A DNA stretch of 64,000 bases, taken from assembly GCF_003602275.1 (NCBI RefSeq), contig NZ_QZVT01000002.1:1-64000 (forward strand). Direction: 5' to 3'. A program made the translations under genes and the position numbers. Shown in pieces: positions 8,053 to 15,855 of this stretch. This DNA is from Arthrobacter cheniae. Its GTDB lineage: Bacteria; Actinomycetota; Actinomycetes; Actinomycetales; Micrococcaceae. Under the pieces are notes generated by a model that worked only from the letters and a program-made list of their open reading frames with translations, was not told the DNA's origin and did no database searches. Each line of letters begins with the position of its first letter. Position 1 is the first letter of the stretch.

Positions 8053-8754
8053 ATGCTTACCGCTCAGCTCCCAGTCATCACCCGGGCCTCACCTCGCCCT
8101 CTTCCCGGCACTCCGGCCCCTGTATCCGCTGCGTCGCCTGCGCCTCCTGTTCCCAGTTCCGACCAACAGCCGGACAAACAGACGGACAGGCAGACGGACA
8201 AACAGGCGGGCGACATAGGAGTCCTCCTTTCCCGTGTCGGGCAGGGTGAGGTGCAAGCTTTCGAGGACCTCTACACGCAGACAGCTTCGCGCGTGTACGG
8301 GCTGGTGCGGAAAGTACTGGTCGATGCGCAGATAAGCGCTGAAACAACGCAGGATGTGTTCCTCGCCCTCTGGCAGGGCGCAGCAGCCCGCTTCGATCCC
8401 AATCTGGGATCCGGGATGTCCTGGATTATGACCCTCGCTCACCGTCGGGCTGTCGATAAGGTCCGGGCCGAGGAATCCCACCGGGTGAGAGACCTGAAGT
8501 GGGGTATCAAGAACCAAGACATCGGCTACGACCAGGTCGCAGACACTGTCCTGCAGCGGTCCGAGGTCGACGCCGTCCGGGCTCACCTGCTCACCCTCTC
8601 GGATGTGCAGCGCGACGCCATCTACCTGGCGTACTACACCGGAATGACCTACACCGAGGTCGCCGAACACCTCGGCATCCCCATCCCGACCGCTAAAACT
8701 CGTATCCGCGACGGCATCAAACGACTCAGCGCTGCCCTCCACAACGCGGCCTGA
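8053..8754 (+). CDS. ECF-family RNA polymerase sigma factor, SigK-like
   Basis: Up to 233 residues. Region 2 spans about residues 65-140 (AFEDLYTQTASRVYGLVRKV, TTQDVFLALWQ, FDPNLGSGMSWIMTLAHRRA, VDKVR) and region 4 about residues 165-228 (LTLSDVQRDAIYLAYY, TGMTYTEVAEHLGIP, TAKTRIRDGIKRL). These match SigK/SigL-type factors, which are normally held by a membrane anti-sigma factor (RskA). No such gene follows. The first ~55 residues are Pro/Gln-rich and include a 12-base tandem repeat encoding [P/T]-D-[K/R]-Q. The start at 8053 lacks a good ribosome site, so a later start is possible. Confidence 0.85.
   Translation: MLTAQLPVITRASPRPLPGTPAPVSAASPAPPVPSSDQQPDKQTDRQTDKQAGDIGVLLSRVGQGEVQAFEDLYTQTASRVYGLVRKVLVDAQISAETTQDVFLALWQGAAARFDPNLGSGMSWIMTLAHRRAVDKVRAEESHRVRDLKWGIKNQDIGYDQVADTVLQRSEVDAVRAHLLTLSDVQRDAIYLAYYTGMTYTEVAEHLGIPIPTAKTRIRDGIKRLSAALHNAA
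8170..8205 (+). repeat. three 12-base tandem repeats inside the sigma factor gene
   Basis: Units begin at 8170, 8182 and 8194 with consensus ACGGACARRCAG. They keep the reading frame and encode PDKQ-TDRQ-TDKQ in the linker before region 2. Because the unit is a multiple of three, copy-number change would alter linker length without a frameshift. Confidence 0.8.
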
Positions 8755-8944
8755 GCTCGACCTCCGCGACGTCGCGGCCGGGCTCCGGTGCCGCTACTTC
8801 ATTTCACGACTCATCCGCTGACACAGCCACTGATACGACTCGTACCGCGTCCGTTTTCTAGTTGTCGATGTAGCGTCACGCCTCGCAAGCAATCCCAGAT
8901 CGGGTTTCAATTCATCAAAACCGTAGATCGTCAGGCACTGTTGA

Positions 8945-8956
8945 TAAGCATGCTTA
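8945..8956. promoter_or_regulatory. perfect 12-base palindrome TAAGCATGCTTA upstream of csbD
   Basis: TAAGCATGCTTA is its own reverse complement and lies about 65 bases before the CsbD start codon, in a relatively AT-rich patch following the sigma factor gene. Position and symmetry suit an operator or activator site. The binding protein is unknown. Confidence 0.4.
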
Positions 8957-9021
8957 CCAATGAGGTGTCGGTGCTAGAGCCGATCGCATGACCACTGAAG
9001 TCGACCGTAAGAAGAAACATC

Positions 9022-9198
9022 ATGGGACTTGATGACAAGATCGGTAACGCCGCGCAGAAGCTCGGCGGTCAGGGTAAGGAAGCTGCCGGTCACGCGACCG
9101 GGGATGAGAACCTGAAGGCCGAGGGCCAGGGCGATCAGGCTAAGGGCGACCTTAAGCAGGCTGGCGAGAAGCTTAAGGACGTTTTCAAAAAGGACTGA
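9022..9198 (+). CDS. CsbD family general stress protein
   Basis: 58 residues. The sequence begins MGLDDKIGNAAQKLGGQGKE and continues with AAGHATGDENLKAEGQGDQA, the typical CsbD pattern of Lys/Ala/Gly-rich amphipathic text. CsbD-like proteins are small, abundant stress proteins under general stress sigma factors in other bacteria; their biochemical role is unresolved. The gene lies directly downstream of the ECF sigma gene and ends before a strong bidirectional hairpin. The ribosome site (TAAGAAGAA) is weak. Confidence 0.9.
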   Translation: MGLDDKIGNAAQKLGGQGKEAAGHATGDENLKAEGQGDQAKGDLKQAGEKLKDVFKKD

Positions 9199-9245
9199 CG
9201 TTTCAGCCATCGACGGTTGATGTGATCGCTGATCAGCCGGCGGTC

Positions 9246-9277
9246 AAGGGGGTGTGCCCGTACGGGCACACCCCCTT
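9246..9277. terminator. bidirectional terminator between csbD and marR
   Basis: A 32-base perfect palindrome (AAGGGGGTGTGCCCG joined to its complement) can form a 14-16 bp hairpin. It sits between the ends of two convergent genes and is followed by T/C-rich sequence on the plus strand. Confidence 0.85.
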
Positions 9278-9330
9278 CCTGTTCCTGCCACCTTCTTACG
9301 CGCTGCCGCGCTAGTTCGCCGGCCCGTTAC

Positions 9331-9741
9331 TTATGCCGAGTTCCGCGCGGTGCGGTTGATGATCGCGGCGAGAAAGGGGCGAAGGTCTTCGGCGTCGGGT
9401 GGTAGTTGGAGCCTGCGGAGGCGTTCCTGAGCTGTGATGAGCAGGGTCCGGCCTTGCTCGGTGATGCTTACGGCCACCTGATTGTGCATCAGGCCGCGTT
9501 GCCGGATGACCCACCGATTGTTCTCGAGCGTGGTCAGGACGGTCCCGATGGTCTGTGTGCGGGCCATGACCAGGCGGGCCAGTTCGGACTGCAGGATGGG
9601 GCTTCGCTCATTGAGATTCTCGAGGATGTGGAGCCCCAGTTGGGGTAGTCCGAGGGCCTTCAGGTAGGCGGCTGATTGTCGTTGCACGGCGCGCGCCGCG
9701 ACGGACAGCAACTGCAGGGTAGACCAGTAATCGGATGTCAT
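9331..9741 (-). CDS. MarR family transcriptional regulator
   Basis: 136 residues with the MarR winged-helix layout: dimerisation helices at both ends, and a central recognition part ILQSELARLVMARTQTIGTV followed by the wing LENNRWVIRQRG and NQVAVSITEQGRTLL. MarR proteins usually repress nearby genes and release DNA on binding small phenolics or on oxidation. Its start codon shares one base with the stop of the preceding DUF3040 gene (TGATG at 9739-9743), so the two are probably translated together. No operator was identified. Confidence 0.88.
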   Translation of the reverse strand: MTSDYWSTLQLLSVAARAVQRQSAAYLKALGLPQLGLHILENLNERSPILQSELARLVMARTQTIGTVLTTLENNRWVIRQRGLMHNQVAVSITEQGRTLLITAQERLRRLQLPPDAEDLRPFLAAIINRTARNSA

Positions 9742-10031
9742 CAGGAAGCGCCCTTGAACATTCGGTTCAATATTGTGACGGGTCGGTGCTTTCGTCCGAA
9801 GCGCCGAAATCTGGTTCCGCCAATGATCATGAGGGCGAATCCCAGGATCCCGATCAGCGGGATCCTCACGATAACCGCCACGATCACGAACACGAAGGCC
9901 ACTAACACCATTGCCAGAGCTAAAGCTGTCCCGGCTCTACTAGCGGATTGCGGCTTGAACCTGGGATCCTCGGCTGCGAGCTGCCGCTCAAGTTTCCTCC
10001 ACTGCCGACGTTCCTCAGCTGACAACGCCAT
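9741..10031 (-). CDS. DUF3040 family small membrane protein
   Basis: 96 residues. The start MALSAEERRQWRKLERQLA with a following DPRFKP is the DUF3040 signature, and two hydrophobic helices follow (LALAMVLVAFVFVIVAVIV and IPLIGILGFALMIIGG). Function is not known for the family. The start at 10031 is supported by GGGGAG upstream on the minus strand; twelve extra N-terminal codons are possible but less likely. A paralogue lies at 17869-18132. Confidence 0.8.
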   Translation of the reverse strand: MALSAEERRQWRKLERQLAAEDPRFKPQSASRAGTALALAMVLVAFVFVIVAVIVRIPLIGILGFALMIIGGTRFRRFGRKHRPVTILNRMFKGAS

Positions 10032-10141
10032 CGCGTTCTCCCCACTTCTCTTCAACACTTTCGACACTCATGAATCCTGTCGCGCCCAGTGCTCGGTCCT
10101 TGTACCTTTGTGCCCCTGATGAAGGAGGGCGGCCTGAACGG

Positions 10142-10177
10142 CGGAAGGAGTACCGCCCGCTGGCAGTACTCCTTCCG
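10142..10177. terminator. hairpin between the MscS-type gene and DUF3040
   Basis: A 12-bp stem (10142-10153 paired with 10166-10177, core GGAAGGAGTAC) with a 12-base loop. It lies downstream of the minus-strand mechanosensitive-type gene and upstream of DUF3040, so it probably ends the former. No long T-run follows on the minus strand, so efficiency is uncertain. Confidence 0.55.
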
Positions 10178-10275
10178 TCCTTTCCCTGAATACGTCGTCA
10201 GTCATATCCCTGCTCCTGGGCATCCCACGAGGTAGACGAAGACGAGCAGAGCGTGAAACCTCTAGAGGGGAACGA

Positions 10276-11049
10276 CTAAATGCGGTGAGCACCTTCGGCG
10301 GGGCCACTCTTGGCCTGCCCGGTCTGGGCTTTGGCCTGCTGAGCTTTGCCCTTGAGCTGCTGGGTTGCTGACGGAGACGCATCGGCCTGGGCCTTGATCT
10401 TGGGGGCTTCTTCTTCGGCCTTGTTCAGGTAACCCTCCCACCGGCGGGACATGGGCCCGATGAGTCCACCGCCGACGCCGACGACGATGACGCCGACAAC
10501 AGCTGCCAGGACGGCGATGAGGATCGGGGTGGTGACCGTCGTGGCGATCTCGACCTGGTTCAGGGCGGCGATGATGCCGATGCCAAGGATGAAGATGCTC
10601 GCGATGTTCGCCAACACCTTGCCGTAGGACAAACCGCCAAGCGCGTTCTGGATCAGGGACTTCACCGCGGCGGCGATGGCCGCGGCGATGACCACGATGA
10701 CGATCGCGACGATGATCTTGGGCAGGAACGCGATGATGCCGGCCAACAGGTCACTGACCGGGTTCGGCCCGAAGACACCGAAGGCGAACTGCAGGACGAA
10801 CAGGACCAGGAAGTAGTAGACAACCTTCGAAACGATGTCGCTGGCATCAAGGGATGACTGCGCGAGGGCTTTCTTCACACCTCCGCGCTCCACGGCCCGG
10901 TCGAAGCCGACCTTCTCCAAAAGCTTGTCGAGCGCCTTGGAGATCACCTTCGCGATGATCAGGCCGACGACGAGGATGACGAGGAACAGAACAAGTTTCG
11001 GTACGAACTCGACCACGGTCGCTAGACCGGATCTAAGTGTTTCTTCCAC
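10276..11049 (-). CDS. MscS-type TM-helix repeat membrane protein (possible mechanosensitive channel)
   Basis: 257 residues. It contains at least five hydrophobic segments and the conserved 'TM helix' motif of small MscS-like proteins (FVPKLVLFLVILVVGLIIAK then VISKALDKLLEKVGFDRAVE) near the N-terminus. The tail from ~215 is Lys/Ala/Gln-rich. No beta domain typical of full MscS is evident, so channel activity is inferred. The GTG at 11049 is preceded by AAGGAG at the right distance; a more upstream ATG would place that site inside the gene. It is divergent from the membrane protein at 11289. Confidence 0.75.
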   Translation of the reverse strand: MEETLRSGLATVVEFVPKLVLFLVILVVGLIIAKVISKALDKLLEKVGFDRAVERGGVKKALAQSSLDASDIVSKVVYYFLVLFVLQFAFGVFGPNPVSDLLAGIIAFLPKIIVAIVIVVIAAAIAAAVKSLIQNALGGLSYGKVLANIASIFILGIGIIAALNQVEIATTVTTPILIAVLAAVVGVIVVGVGGGLIGPMSRRWEGYLNKAEEEAPKIKAQADASPSATQQLKGKAQQAKAQTGQAKSGPAEGAHRI

Positions 11050-11288
11050 AGAGAACTCCTTGATGTGCATGCAGAGGGCCGGCTTAGGAGCGCCCCCACG
11101 CACCGCCAGCAGATGTCAACCTCACCGTAGGACGCACCTGCAAGGCAAAACAAGGGTACTGATCATCAGGCTCCTTAGGTATTCTTTTAGGCGAGGGCGT
11201 GCTCCCCCTCGGGTAGAGGTCGGCCTTCCTACCCGAGGGGCGAACGCCACCCATTCACCAGACCCGAGTGATCCCCCATGGGAAGGAC

Positions 11289-11921
11289 ATGACAATGGCA
11301 GACAAAAATATCTCGGGGGCCAGTACCCCCAAGAGCCGCAGGAACGACGTGGTCGCCGCAGAGAAGGAACGCTTTGGTGGCATCAAATGGGGCTCGGCGT
11401 TCTTCGGGTGGCTCACCGCCATCGGACTGACCGTCCTGCTTAGCGCCCTGGCAACAGCCATCGGCGCCGGCGTAGGGGCCGCTAACACCGCTGGTGCCCA
11501 AGATGCTGCTAATCAGGCGACCCAGAACGCGCAGACCATCGGGATCGTCAGCGGCATTGTGCTCGCCATCGTCCTGTTCCTGGCCTACTACTGCGGTGGG
11601 TATGTCGCAGGTCGGATGGCACGCTTCGACGGTGTGAAGCAGGGCGTCGCCGTGTGGCTGTGGGGCATCATCATCGCCATCCTGGTCGCGATCCTCGCCG
11701 CCATTGCGGGCGATCAGTTCAATGTGCTCTCCAGCATCGGCGGCGCCCCGCGCATCCCAGTCGATGGCAGCCTGCTCACCGCGTCCGGACTCATCGCCCT
11801 GGCCATCGCCGTCCTGGTTCCCCTCATCGGGGCGATCCTCGGTGGTAAGGCCGGTATGCGCTTCCACCGCAAAGTCGACCAGGTAGGCATCGACCACCAG
11901 TCAGGCATCACCAACCACTAA
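11289..11921 (+). CDS. multi-pass membrane protein of unknown function
   Basis: 210 residues with about four membrane helices (WGSAFFGWLTAIGLTVLLSA, IVSGIVLAIVLFLAYYCGGY, VAVWLWGIIIAILVAILAAI, LIALAIAVLVPLIGAILGG) after a basic N-terminus. The pattern, including YCGGYVAGRMARFDG, matches a small integral membrane family common in soil actinobacteria; no function is established. Two starts are possible (11289 and 11295); the first fits the GGAAGG site better. It is followed after 74 bases by the PRC-barrel/DUF2382 gene. Confidence 0.7.
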   Translation: MTMADKNISGASTPKSRRNDVVAAEKERFGGIKWGSAFFGWLTAIGLTVLLSALATAIGAGVGAANTAGAQDAANQATQNAQTIGIVSGIVLAIVLFLAYYCGGYVAGRMARFDGVKQGVAVWLWGIIIAILVAILAAIAGDQFNVLSSIGGAPRIPVDGSLLTASGLIALAIAVLVPLIGAILGGKAGMRFHRKVDQVGIDHQSGITNH

Positions 11922-11995
11922 CAACTGACACGAACAATCAGCTAGTCACAACCAGCCAGGACTTATTTCTGGCTCACCTCAGAAGGAGCTTCTCT

Positions 11996-12904
11996 ATGAT
12001 TTCGCAGAACGATATCGACACCATCCTGTCCGGCCGAAGCCACGTCCTGGCCTCCGACGGATCCAAGATCGGCTCCGCCGGCCAGGTCTACCTGGACGAC
12101 CAGACCGGGGACCCGAGCTGGGTCACCGTCAAGACGGGCCTCTTCGGCACCTCGGAATCCTTCGCACCGCTGCAGGGCGCGAACGTCACCGGCCATGACG
12201 TGACCATCGGATACACCAAGGAGCAGGTCAAGGACGCACCCCGCGTCGAATCCGACGGCGAGCTCAGCCCCGAAGAGGAAGACACTCTCTACCGCCACTA
12301 CGGACTCTCCGGCCACACCGGAACAACCGGCACCGGTAACTCCGGTAACACTGGCAGAGACTTCCTCGACACCGACACCACCCGCACGACGACCGGCACC
12401 ACTGCCGGCTATGAGGCGGGCTACCAGGCCGGCGATGAGCGTATTGACCGTTCCAAGAACGGCAACACGGTCGGGCATGACACCTCCGGTCCGACGACCG
12501 ACGAGGCGATGACCCGCTCGGAGGAGCAGCTCCGCGTCGGTACTGAACGCCGCGAGGTCGGCAAGGCCCGCCTGCGCAAGTACGTGGTCACCGAAAACGT
12601 CACCAAGACCGTGCCGGTGAGCCGCGAAGAAGTACGCCTCGAGCGGGAGCCGATCACCGACGCCAACCGCGGCAACGCATTGGACGGGCCCGCCATCAGC
12701 GAGGAAGAGCACGAAGTCGTCCTCCACGCCGAGCGGCCCGTCGTCGACAAGGAAGCCGTTCCCGTCGAACGCGTCCGCCTCGACAAGGAAACCGTCACCG
12801 CCCAGGAAACCGTCACCAGCGACGTGCGCAAGGAGAAAATCGAACTCCTCGACAACGACACCACCAACACCACAGACGGCACCAACACCACCGGCCGCCG
12901 CTAA
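11996..12904 (+). CDS. PRC-barrel and DUF2382 domain stress protein (YsnF-like)
   Basis: 302 residues. An N-terminal PRC-barrel (residues ~5-75; SGRSHVLASDGSKIGSAGQV, SWVTVKTGLFGTSESFAPL) is joined by a Gly/Thr-rich linker to a C-terminal DUF2382 domain (from ~175; EEQLRVGTERREVGKARLRK, PVSREEVRLEREPI, EEHEVVLHAERPVVDKEAVP). Proteins of this layout are annotated as general stress proteins in many soil bacteria; the mechanism is unknown. AGAAGGAG lies just before ATG 11996. A strong terminator follows. Confidence 0.88.
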   Translation: MISQNDIDTILSGRSHVLASDGSKIGSAGQVYLDDQTGDPSWVTVKTGLFGTSESFAPLQGANVTGHDVTIGYTKEQVKDAPRVESDGELSPEEEDTLYRHYGLSGHTGTTGTGNSGNTGRDFLDTDTTRTTTGTTAGYEAGYQAGDERIDRSKNGNTVGHDTSGPTTDEAMTRSEEQLRVGTERREVGKARLRKYVVTENVTKTVPVSREEVRLEREPITDANRGNALDGPAISEEEHEVVLHAERPVVDKEAVPVERVRLDKETVTAQETVTSDVRKEKIELLDNDTTNTTDGTNTTGRR

Positions 12905-12973
12905 ATAGTTGGGACGTACACCGCCGGCAAGTAAGTCGACTGGTAGGTAGGTCGACTGCCGACACCGAAGAAG

Positions 12974-13005
12974 CGTAGGGGCGCTGCACACGCAGCGCCC
13001 CTACG
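12974..13005 (+). terminator. intrinsic terminator after the PRC-barrel gene
   Basis: A 14-bp perfect stem (12974-12987 with 12992-13005, core GTAGGGGCGCTGC) and an ACAC loop, followed by TGTCTGT. It ends the stress block on the plus strand and also faces the minus-strand gene at 13068. Confidence 0.85.
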
Positions 13006-13067
13006 TGTCTGTCGGGATCCCTCCCCCACCCAACACCGCGCGAAGTTACTTGCCCCTAGTTCAGGTG

Positions 13068-13460
13068 TCAGGTGTCCTTTGAATGTCCGGCCAGTTTTCG
13101 CGCGGCCTGTGTATCGTCCTCGCTCAGGCCGATGTACCCGCTGTCCTCATACTGGTGGGCCTGTCCTTCGATCCACCGGGTATGAGCTTCCCAGGCTGCC
13201 TGGCGGCTCGTATCCAAAGCACGGCCAATATCCGCCCAGGAGGCCCCAACTTTCCGGGCGGTCCGCACAGCCAGCTGGCGCCCATAGACCGCTTTGCGGG
13301 CGATGACCTCACTCAGGGCGAGAAGCTCCAGCACCTCCGCTTTCGTCAGAGACTGAGGCGAGCCCTCCTCAGCCATGGAATCCCGGGCACGCAACTCGTC
13401 GTACCGTTCGACCGCTGTCCTGAGAGTAGTTTCAGTCTCGAGCTGCGCTGGAGTAGTCAT
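13068..13460 (-). CDS. HTH-like hypothetical DNA-binding protein
   Basis: 130 residues. The first half is helical and acidic. Residues ~70-100 (ARKVGASWADIGRALDTSRQ, AAWEAHTRWI) have the helix-turn-helix look of small actinobacterial proteins that read 'WADIG..L..SRQAA'. I know no tested member. The start is uncertain between 13460 and 13493. The region upstream carries short TTGA/TCAA inverted elements near 13485-13505 that could be an autoregulatory site. Confidence 0.55.
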   Translation of the reverse strand: MTTPAQLETETTLRTAVERYDELRARDSMAEEGSPQSLTKAEVLELLALSEVIARKAVYGRQLAVRTARKVGASWADIGRALDTSRQAAWEAHTRWIEGQAHQYEDSGYIGLSEDDTQAARKLAGHSKDT

Positions 13461-13556
13461 GCGGCTCACACTAGTGTCAGGCAAGCTTGACAATCAAGAG
13501 AGCTTGACGTTTTCGCTCTGATGGGCGAATACGTCCTCCACTGGAGTACCGCAGCG

Positions 13557-13987
13557 TCATCCATGCGGGAGCTGTCCGCGGTAGGCAACTCGACCGCGGG
13601 TATGGCTCGTACTCTCCCCCGGCGTCCGCGCTCCTAACCTGCGGGTTTTGAACCTCGGTGGCGGGAACGTCGACACCGGCACACCCATGGGCTCGATGGT
13701 CTTTACCTTCATGGCGGCCCTGGCACAAATGGAACTCGAGATCAAACGCGGACGCGTCAACGAATCCAACACCAAACCCCGCGATGCTGGCACGAACCTT
13801 GGCGGACGACGCCCGATCTTCTCTGACAGTCAGATCGCCAACGCCCGCCGACTCATCGAACAAGGCACAACCCGCATCCCACGTCGCCCGCGACCTCGGA
13901 ATGTCCCGCGCTACGCTCTACCGGCGCATCGCCAACCTCGACGCAGAGCAGGGGATTACCGCACACCCCGGCTCCATTCCCCACTAA
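13557..13987 (+). pseudogene. serine recombinase (resolvase/invertase) remnant
   Basis: The pieces of a resolvase C-terminal half appear in order but in different frames: SMRELSAV (from 13560), LRVLNLGGGNVDTGTPMGSM and FTFMAALAQMELEIKRGRV (13639-13770), GGRRPIFSDSQIANARRLIE (to about 13860), then after a frame change SHVARDLGMSRATLYRRI (to 13987), the C-terminal HTH that binds crossover sites. The N-terminal catalytic serine domain is absent. At least one indel lies near 13560 and another near 13865. It cannot make an active enzyme. Confidence 0.8.
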
Positions 13988-14063
13988 CCCTCAGTGGAGG
14001 CTGTCCAGGTAATTGAGCAATTCACTATCTCTGGGCGACGAGCAGCCCTGATGACGCGCTGTT

Positions 14064-14339
14064 CTAGCGGCGGGTGCGCGGCCGGGAGTATCGGCTCACG
14101 AGATCGTTCAGCGCAAGCGTGGCGACGATGATCGACACGGCGACCCCTGCGAGCATGACGTAGAGTCCAACCAGCATCGACATGGGCGAACTCGCCTCGG
14201 TCAGGAAATCGATACCGCCCACTGCTCCAACAACCCAAAACACTGTCACGGCGAGCAGCACCGCCATCGACGGCAGGGCCGATTTGTTGTCCCTCAGCCA
14301 CTGCACTTTTCGTCCTGCTTCAATCCCCATGAGCGCCAT
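14064..14339 (-). CDS. small two-helix membrane protein, unknown
   Basis: 91 residues: a basic start MALMGIEAGRKVQW, two hydrophobic helices (LPSMAVLLAVTVFWVVGAVG and SMLVGLYVMLAGVAVSIIVA) and a basic Arg-rich tail. No family recognised. The start at 14339 is the best of three candidates. The Arg-rich end abuts a stretch without genes. Confidence 0.45.
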   Translation of the reverse strand: MALMGIEAGRKVQWLRDNKSALPSMAVLLAVTVFWVVGAVGGIDFLTEASSPMSMLVGLYVMLAGVAVSIIVATLALNDLVSRYSRPRTRR

Positions 14340-15158
14340 GCTCCAAGTGTCCGACCCGTCGATCACAGAGCGGGCGAGGACACGTTCCTACTGGGTCACA
14401 ATGCGGCTTCGATACACCGGCTCAGCAGTCAAACAGTGCAAAACGAGGTAGAGCACACCAGATCATTCGTGCCATCTCAATTAGCCCGCGCGAAGACCCT
14501 GGGCATATCGAGGAGGGTTCAGACTGCGGCCAGCTGGGTTGGTTGGGTTGGCGCACCTCCTGACCACTGGTGCACGGCACAAGCTCCCCCACGCTCCGCT
14601 GCTTGTCCCGCACACAAATGGACAGCAGGAACCAAGGTCCCAGCTGCACACACCCACCAACGTCACCAACACGCTGCAGCTCACCTCGAGCAACCGGTGG
14701 GCATGCACAGCCTCCTGACCGCTGTGGTGTCGGTATCAGCGCCAGAACCTACTGTTTTCGTAGTTCTCAGTCTGGCCATTGAAAGTGAGCACCAGCTTCC
14801 TCGTAGCACTGCCCACCGAATAGAGGCACGTAGCCGTGGCACCCAGAATCAAGGGAACAGAAATTCTAGGTTGCTTAGCAAACCAGAGAAAGAAGATTTT
14901 AGGCTGTTTAGCGAATAGTGGAAAATAACTCCTAGGATACTTAGTGAACAGCCTGCTGAAAGAAGTCGTACCTGCCGACCACAATGGTGATTACTTGCCA
15001 GTAGGAAATAACATCCTTACCAAGAATGCATTGGGTGTGGCTGGGGTCACATAGGGGAAGCCCTATCCCGATCCCGGGCCAGCCGGAACGCAGCATTGAG
15101 TTCCGGATTCAATGACGAACCCGAGCATTTCCTCTGCCCGGGTAATCAGGGGGTAGTT
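14340..15158. other. gene-poor stretch with 33-base tandem repeats
   Basis: Eight hundred bases without a supportable gene. A 160-codon plus-strand frame at 14436-14918 has no ribosome site and ends inside the repeats. The AT-richest part (14860-14970) is three 33-base repeats listed separately. The right end leads into the DUF1508 gene and contains CCCGGGCCAGCCGG-type GC-rich text but no clear promoter. Confidence 0.5.
14867..14965. repeat. three imperfect 33-base tandem repeats
   Basis: Units start at 14867, 14900 and 14933 with an exact 33-base period. Each begins TAGG, has TTAG eight bases later, and shares an AT-rich tail (consensus TAGGNTGCTTAGYRAA). The block is notably AT-rich in a high-GC neighbourhood. 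On the minus strand the period gives an 11-residue repeat (FAKQPKIFFLW-like), but that frame has no start signal. A DNA-level role such as an iteron, a binding array or a decayed element is more likely. Confidence 0.75.
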
Positions 15159-15398
15159 ATGGCTGGAAAATTCGAGCTCTTCCGCGACGGAGGAGTTTCC
15201 TTCAGGTTCAGGTTGAAAGCACCCAATGGGACGGTCGTAGCCGTCTCCAAGCAGTACTCGGACAAAGCGTCAGCGGTCGAGGGCATTCACGCGGTCCGTG
15301 AGTGCGCCGGGACGGGCCTGATCACCGACCTGTGCCCCCCGATGCCCCGTAAAGCAGTGAAGAAGCAGGCTCCCCTACCCGCCGCTACGGCGGTATAA
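15159..15398 (+). CDS. DUF1508 (YegP-like) protein
   Basis: 79 residues. One DUF1508 unit is clear: MAGKFELFRDGGVSFRFRLK, APNGTVVAVSKQYSDKASAV, EGIHAVRE. YegP-type proteins often carry two such units; here there is one plus a short Lys/Ala-rich tail. Function unknown. ATG 15159 follows a GGGGGTAG stretch. Confidence 0.8.
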   Translation: MAGKFELFRDGGVSFRFRLKAPNGTVVAVSKQYSDKASAVEGIHAVRECAGTGLITDLCPPMPRKAVKKQAPLPAATAV

Positions 15399-15855
15399 CG
15401 AACCCATTGGTCCAGAGTCGCCCGCCGGCCCCCCTCGATTGGAGGACGACGGCCCGCCAGGGACACCCCAGTAGGTGTCGGGTCATCCGGGCTTCGAAGC
15501 GCTTCCAGCTCCCGGCCAAAGATATGCCGGAGCTGCAGAACAACCCGCTTCGAAGGACCAAACCCCTGTAAGTAAGCATTGCTGCGACGGCCAACCCCCT
15601 TGTCCTCCCGAGGCAACCCCCCGTCCCCGCAACCAAGTATTCACCCAGGAAAGGCTCGGGACCGTTGGGGCACTCTTTATTCCGTCAGGTGTATGGGGCG
15701 GCTGACAGTACACGTCACCGCCCCCGCCGACGACGTAGCACGGAAGCCGTGGGATGAAGCTGTGGCTATTCGGTCGTGGCTATTCGTGGGGACATTCCGG
15801 CAGGAACCAGTGTTATCGGAACAACAAAGCGAACAGCCAAATTGAAGGAGCAGAC
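15399..15855. other. intergenic region
   Basis: About 450 bases with no supportable gene on either strand; all frames are short and lack start signals. It contains the promoter region of the BldC-like gene, but no clear motif was identified beyond the AAGGAG ribosome site at 15845-15850. Confidence 0.4.

Noticed and set aside
11963-12991. 342-codon minus-strand frame opposite the PRC-barrel/DUF2382 gene
   Set aside because: Runs through the terminator and lacks any protein family features.
14436-14918. 160-codon plus-strand frame
   Set aside because: No ribosome site, poor composition, ends inside tandem repeats.
14867-14965. CRISPR-like array
   Set aside because: Units are directly adjacent without unique spacers and no cas genes are present.
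14736-14984. Minus-strand frame with an 11-residue repeat (FAKQPKIFFLW-like)
   Set aside because: The repeat is explained by the 33-base DNA repeat; no start signal and no family.
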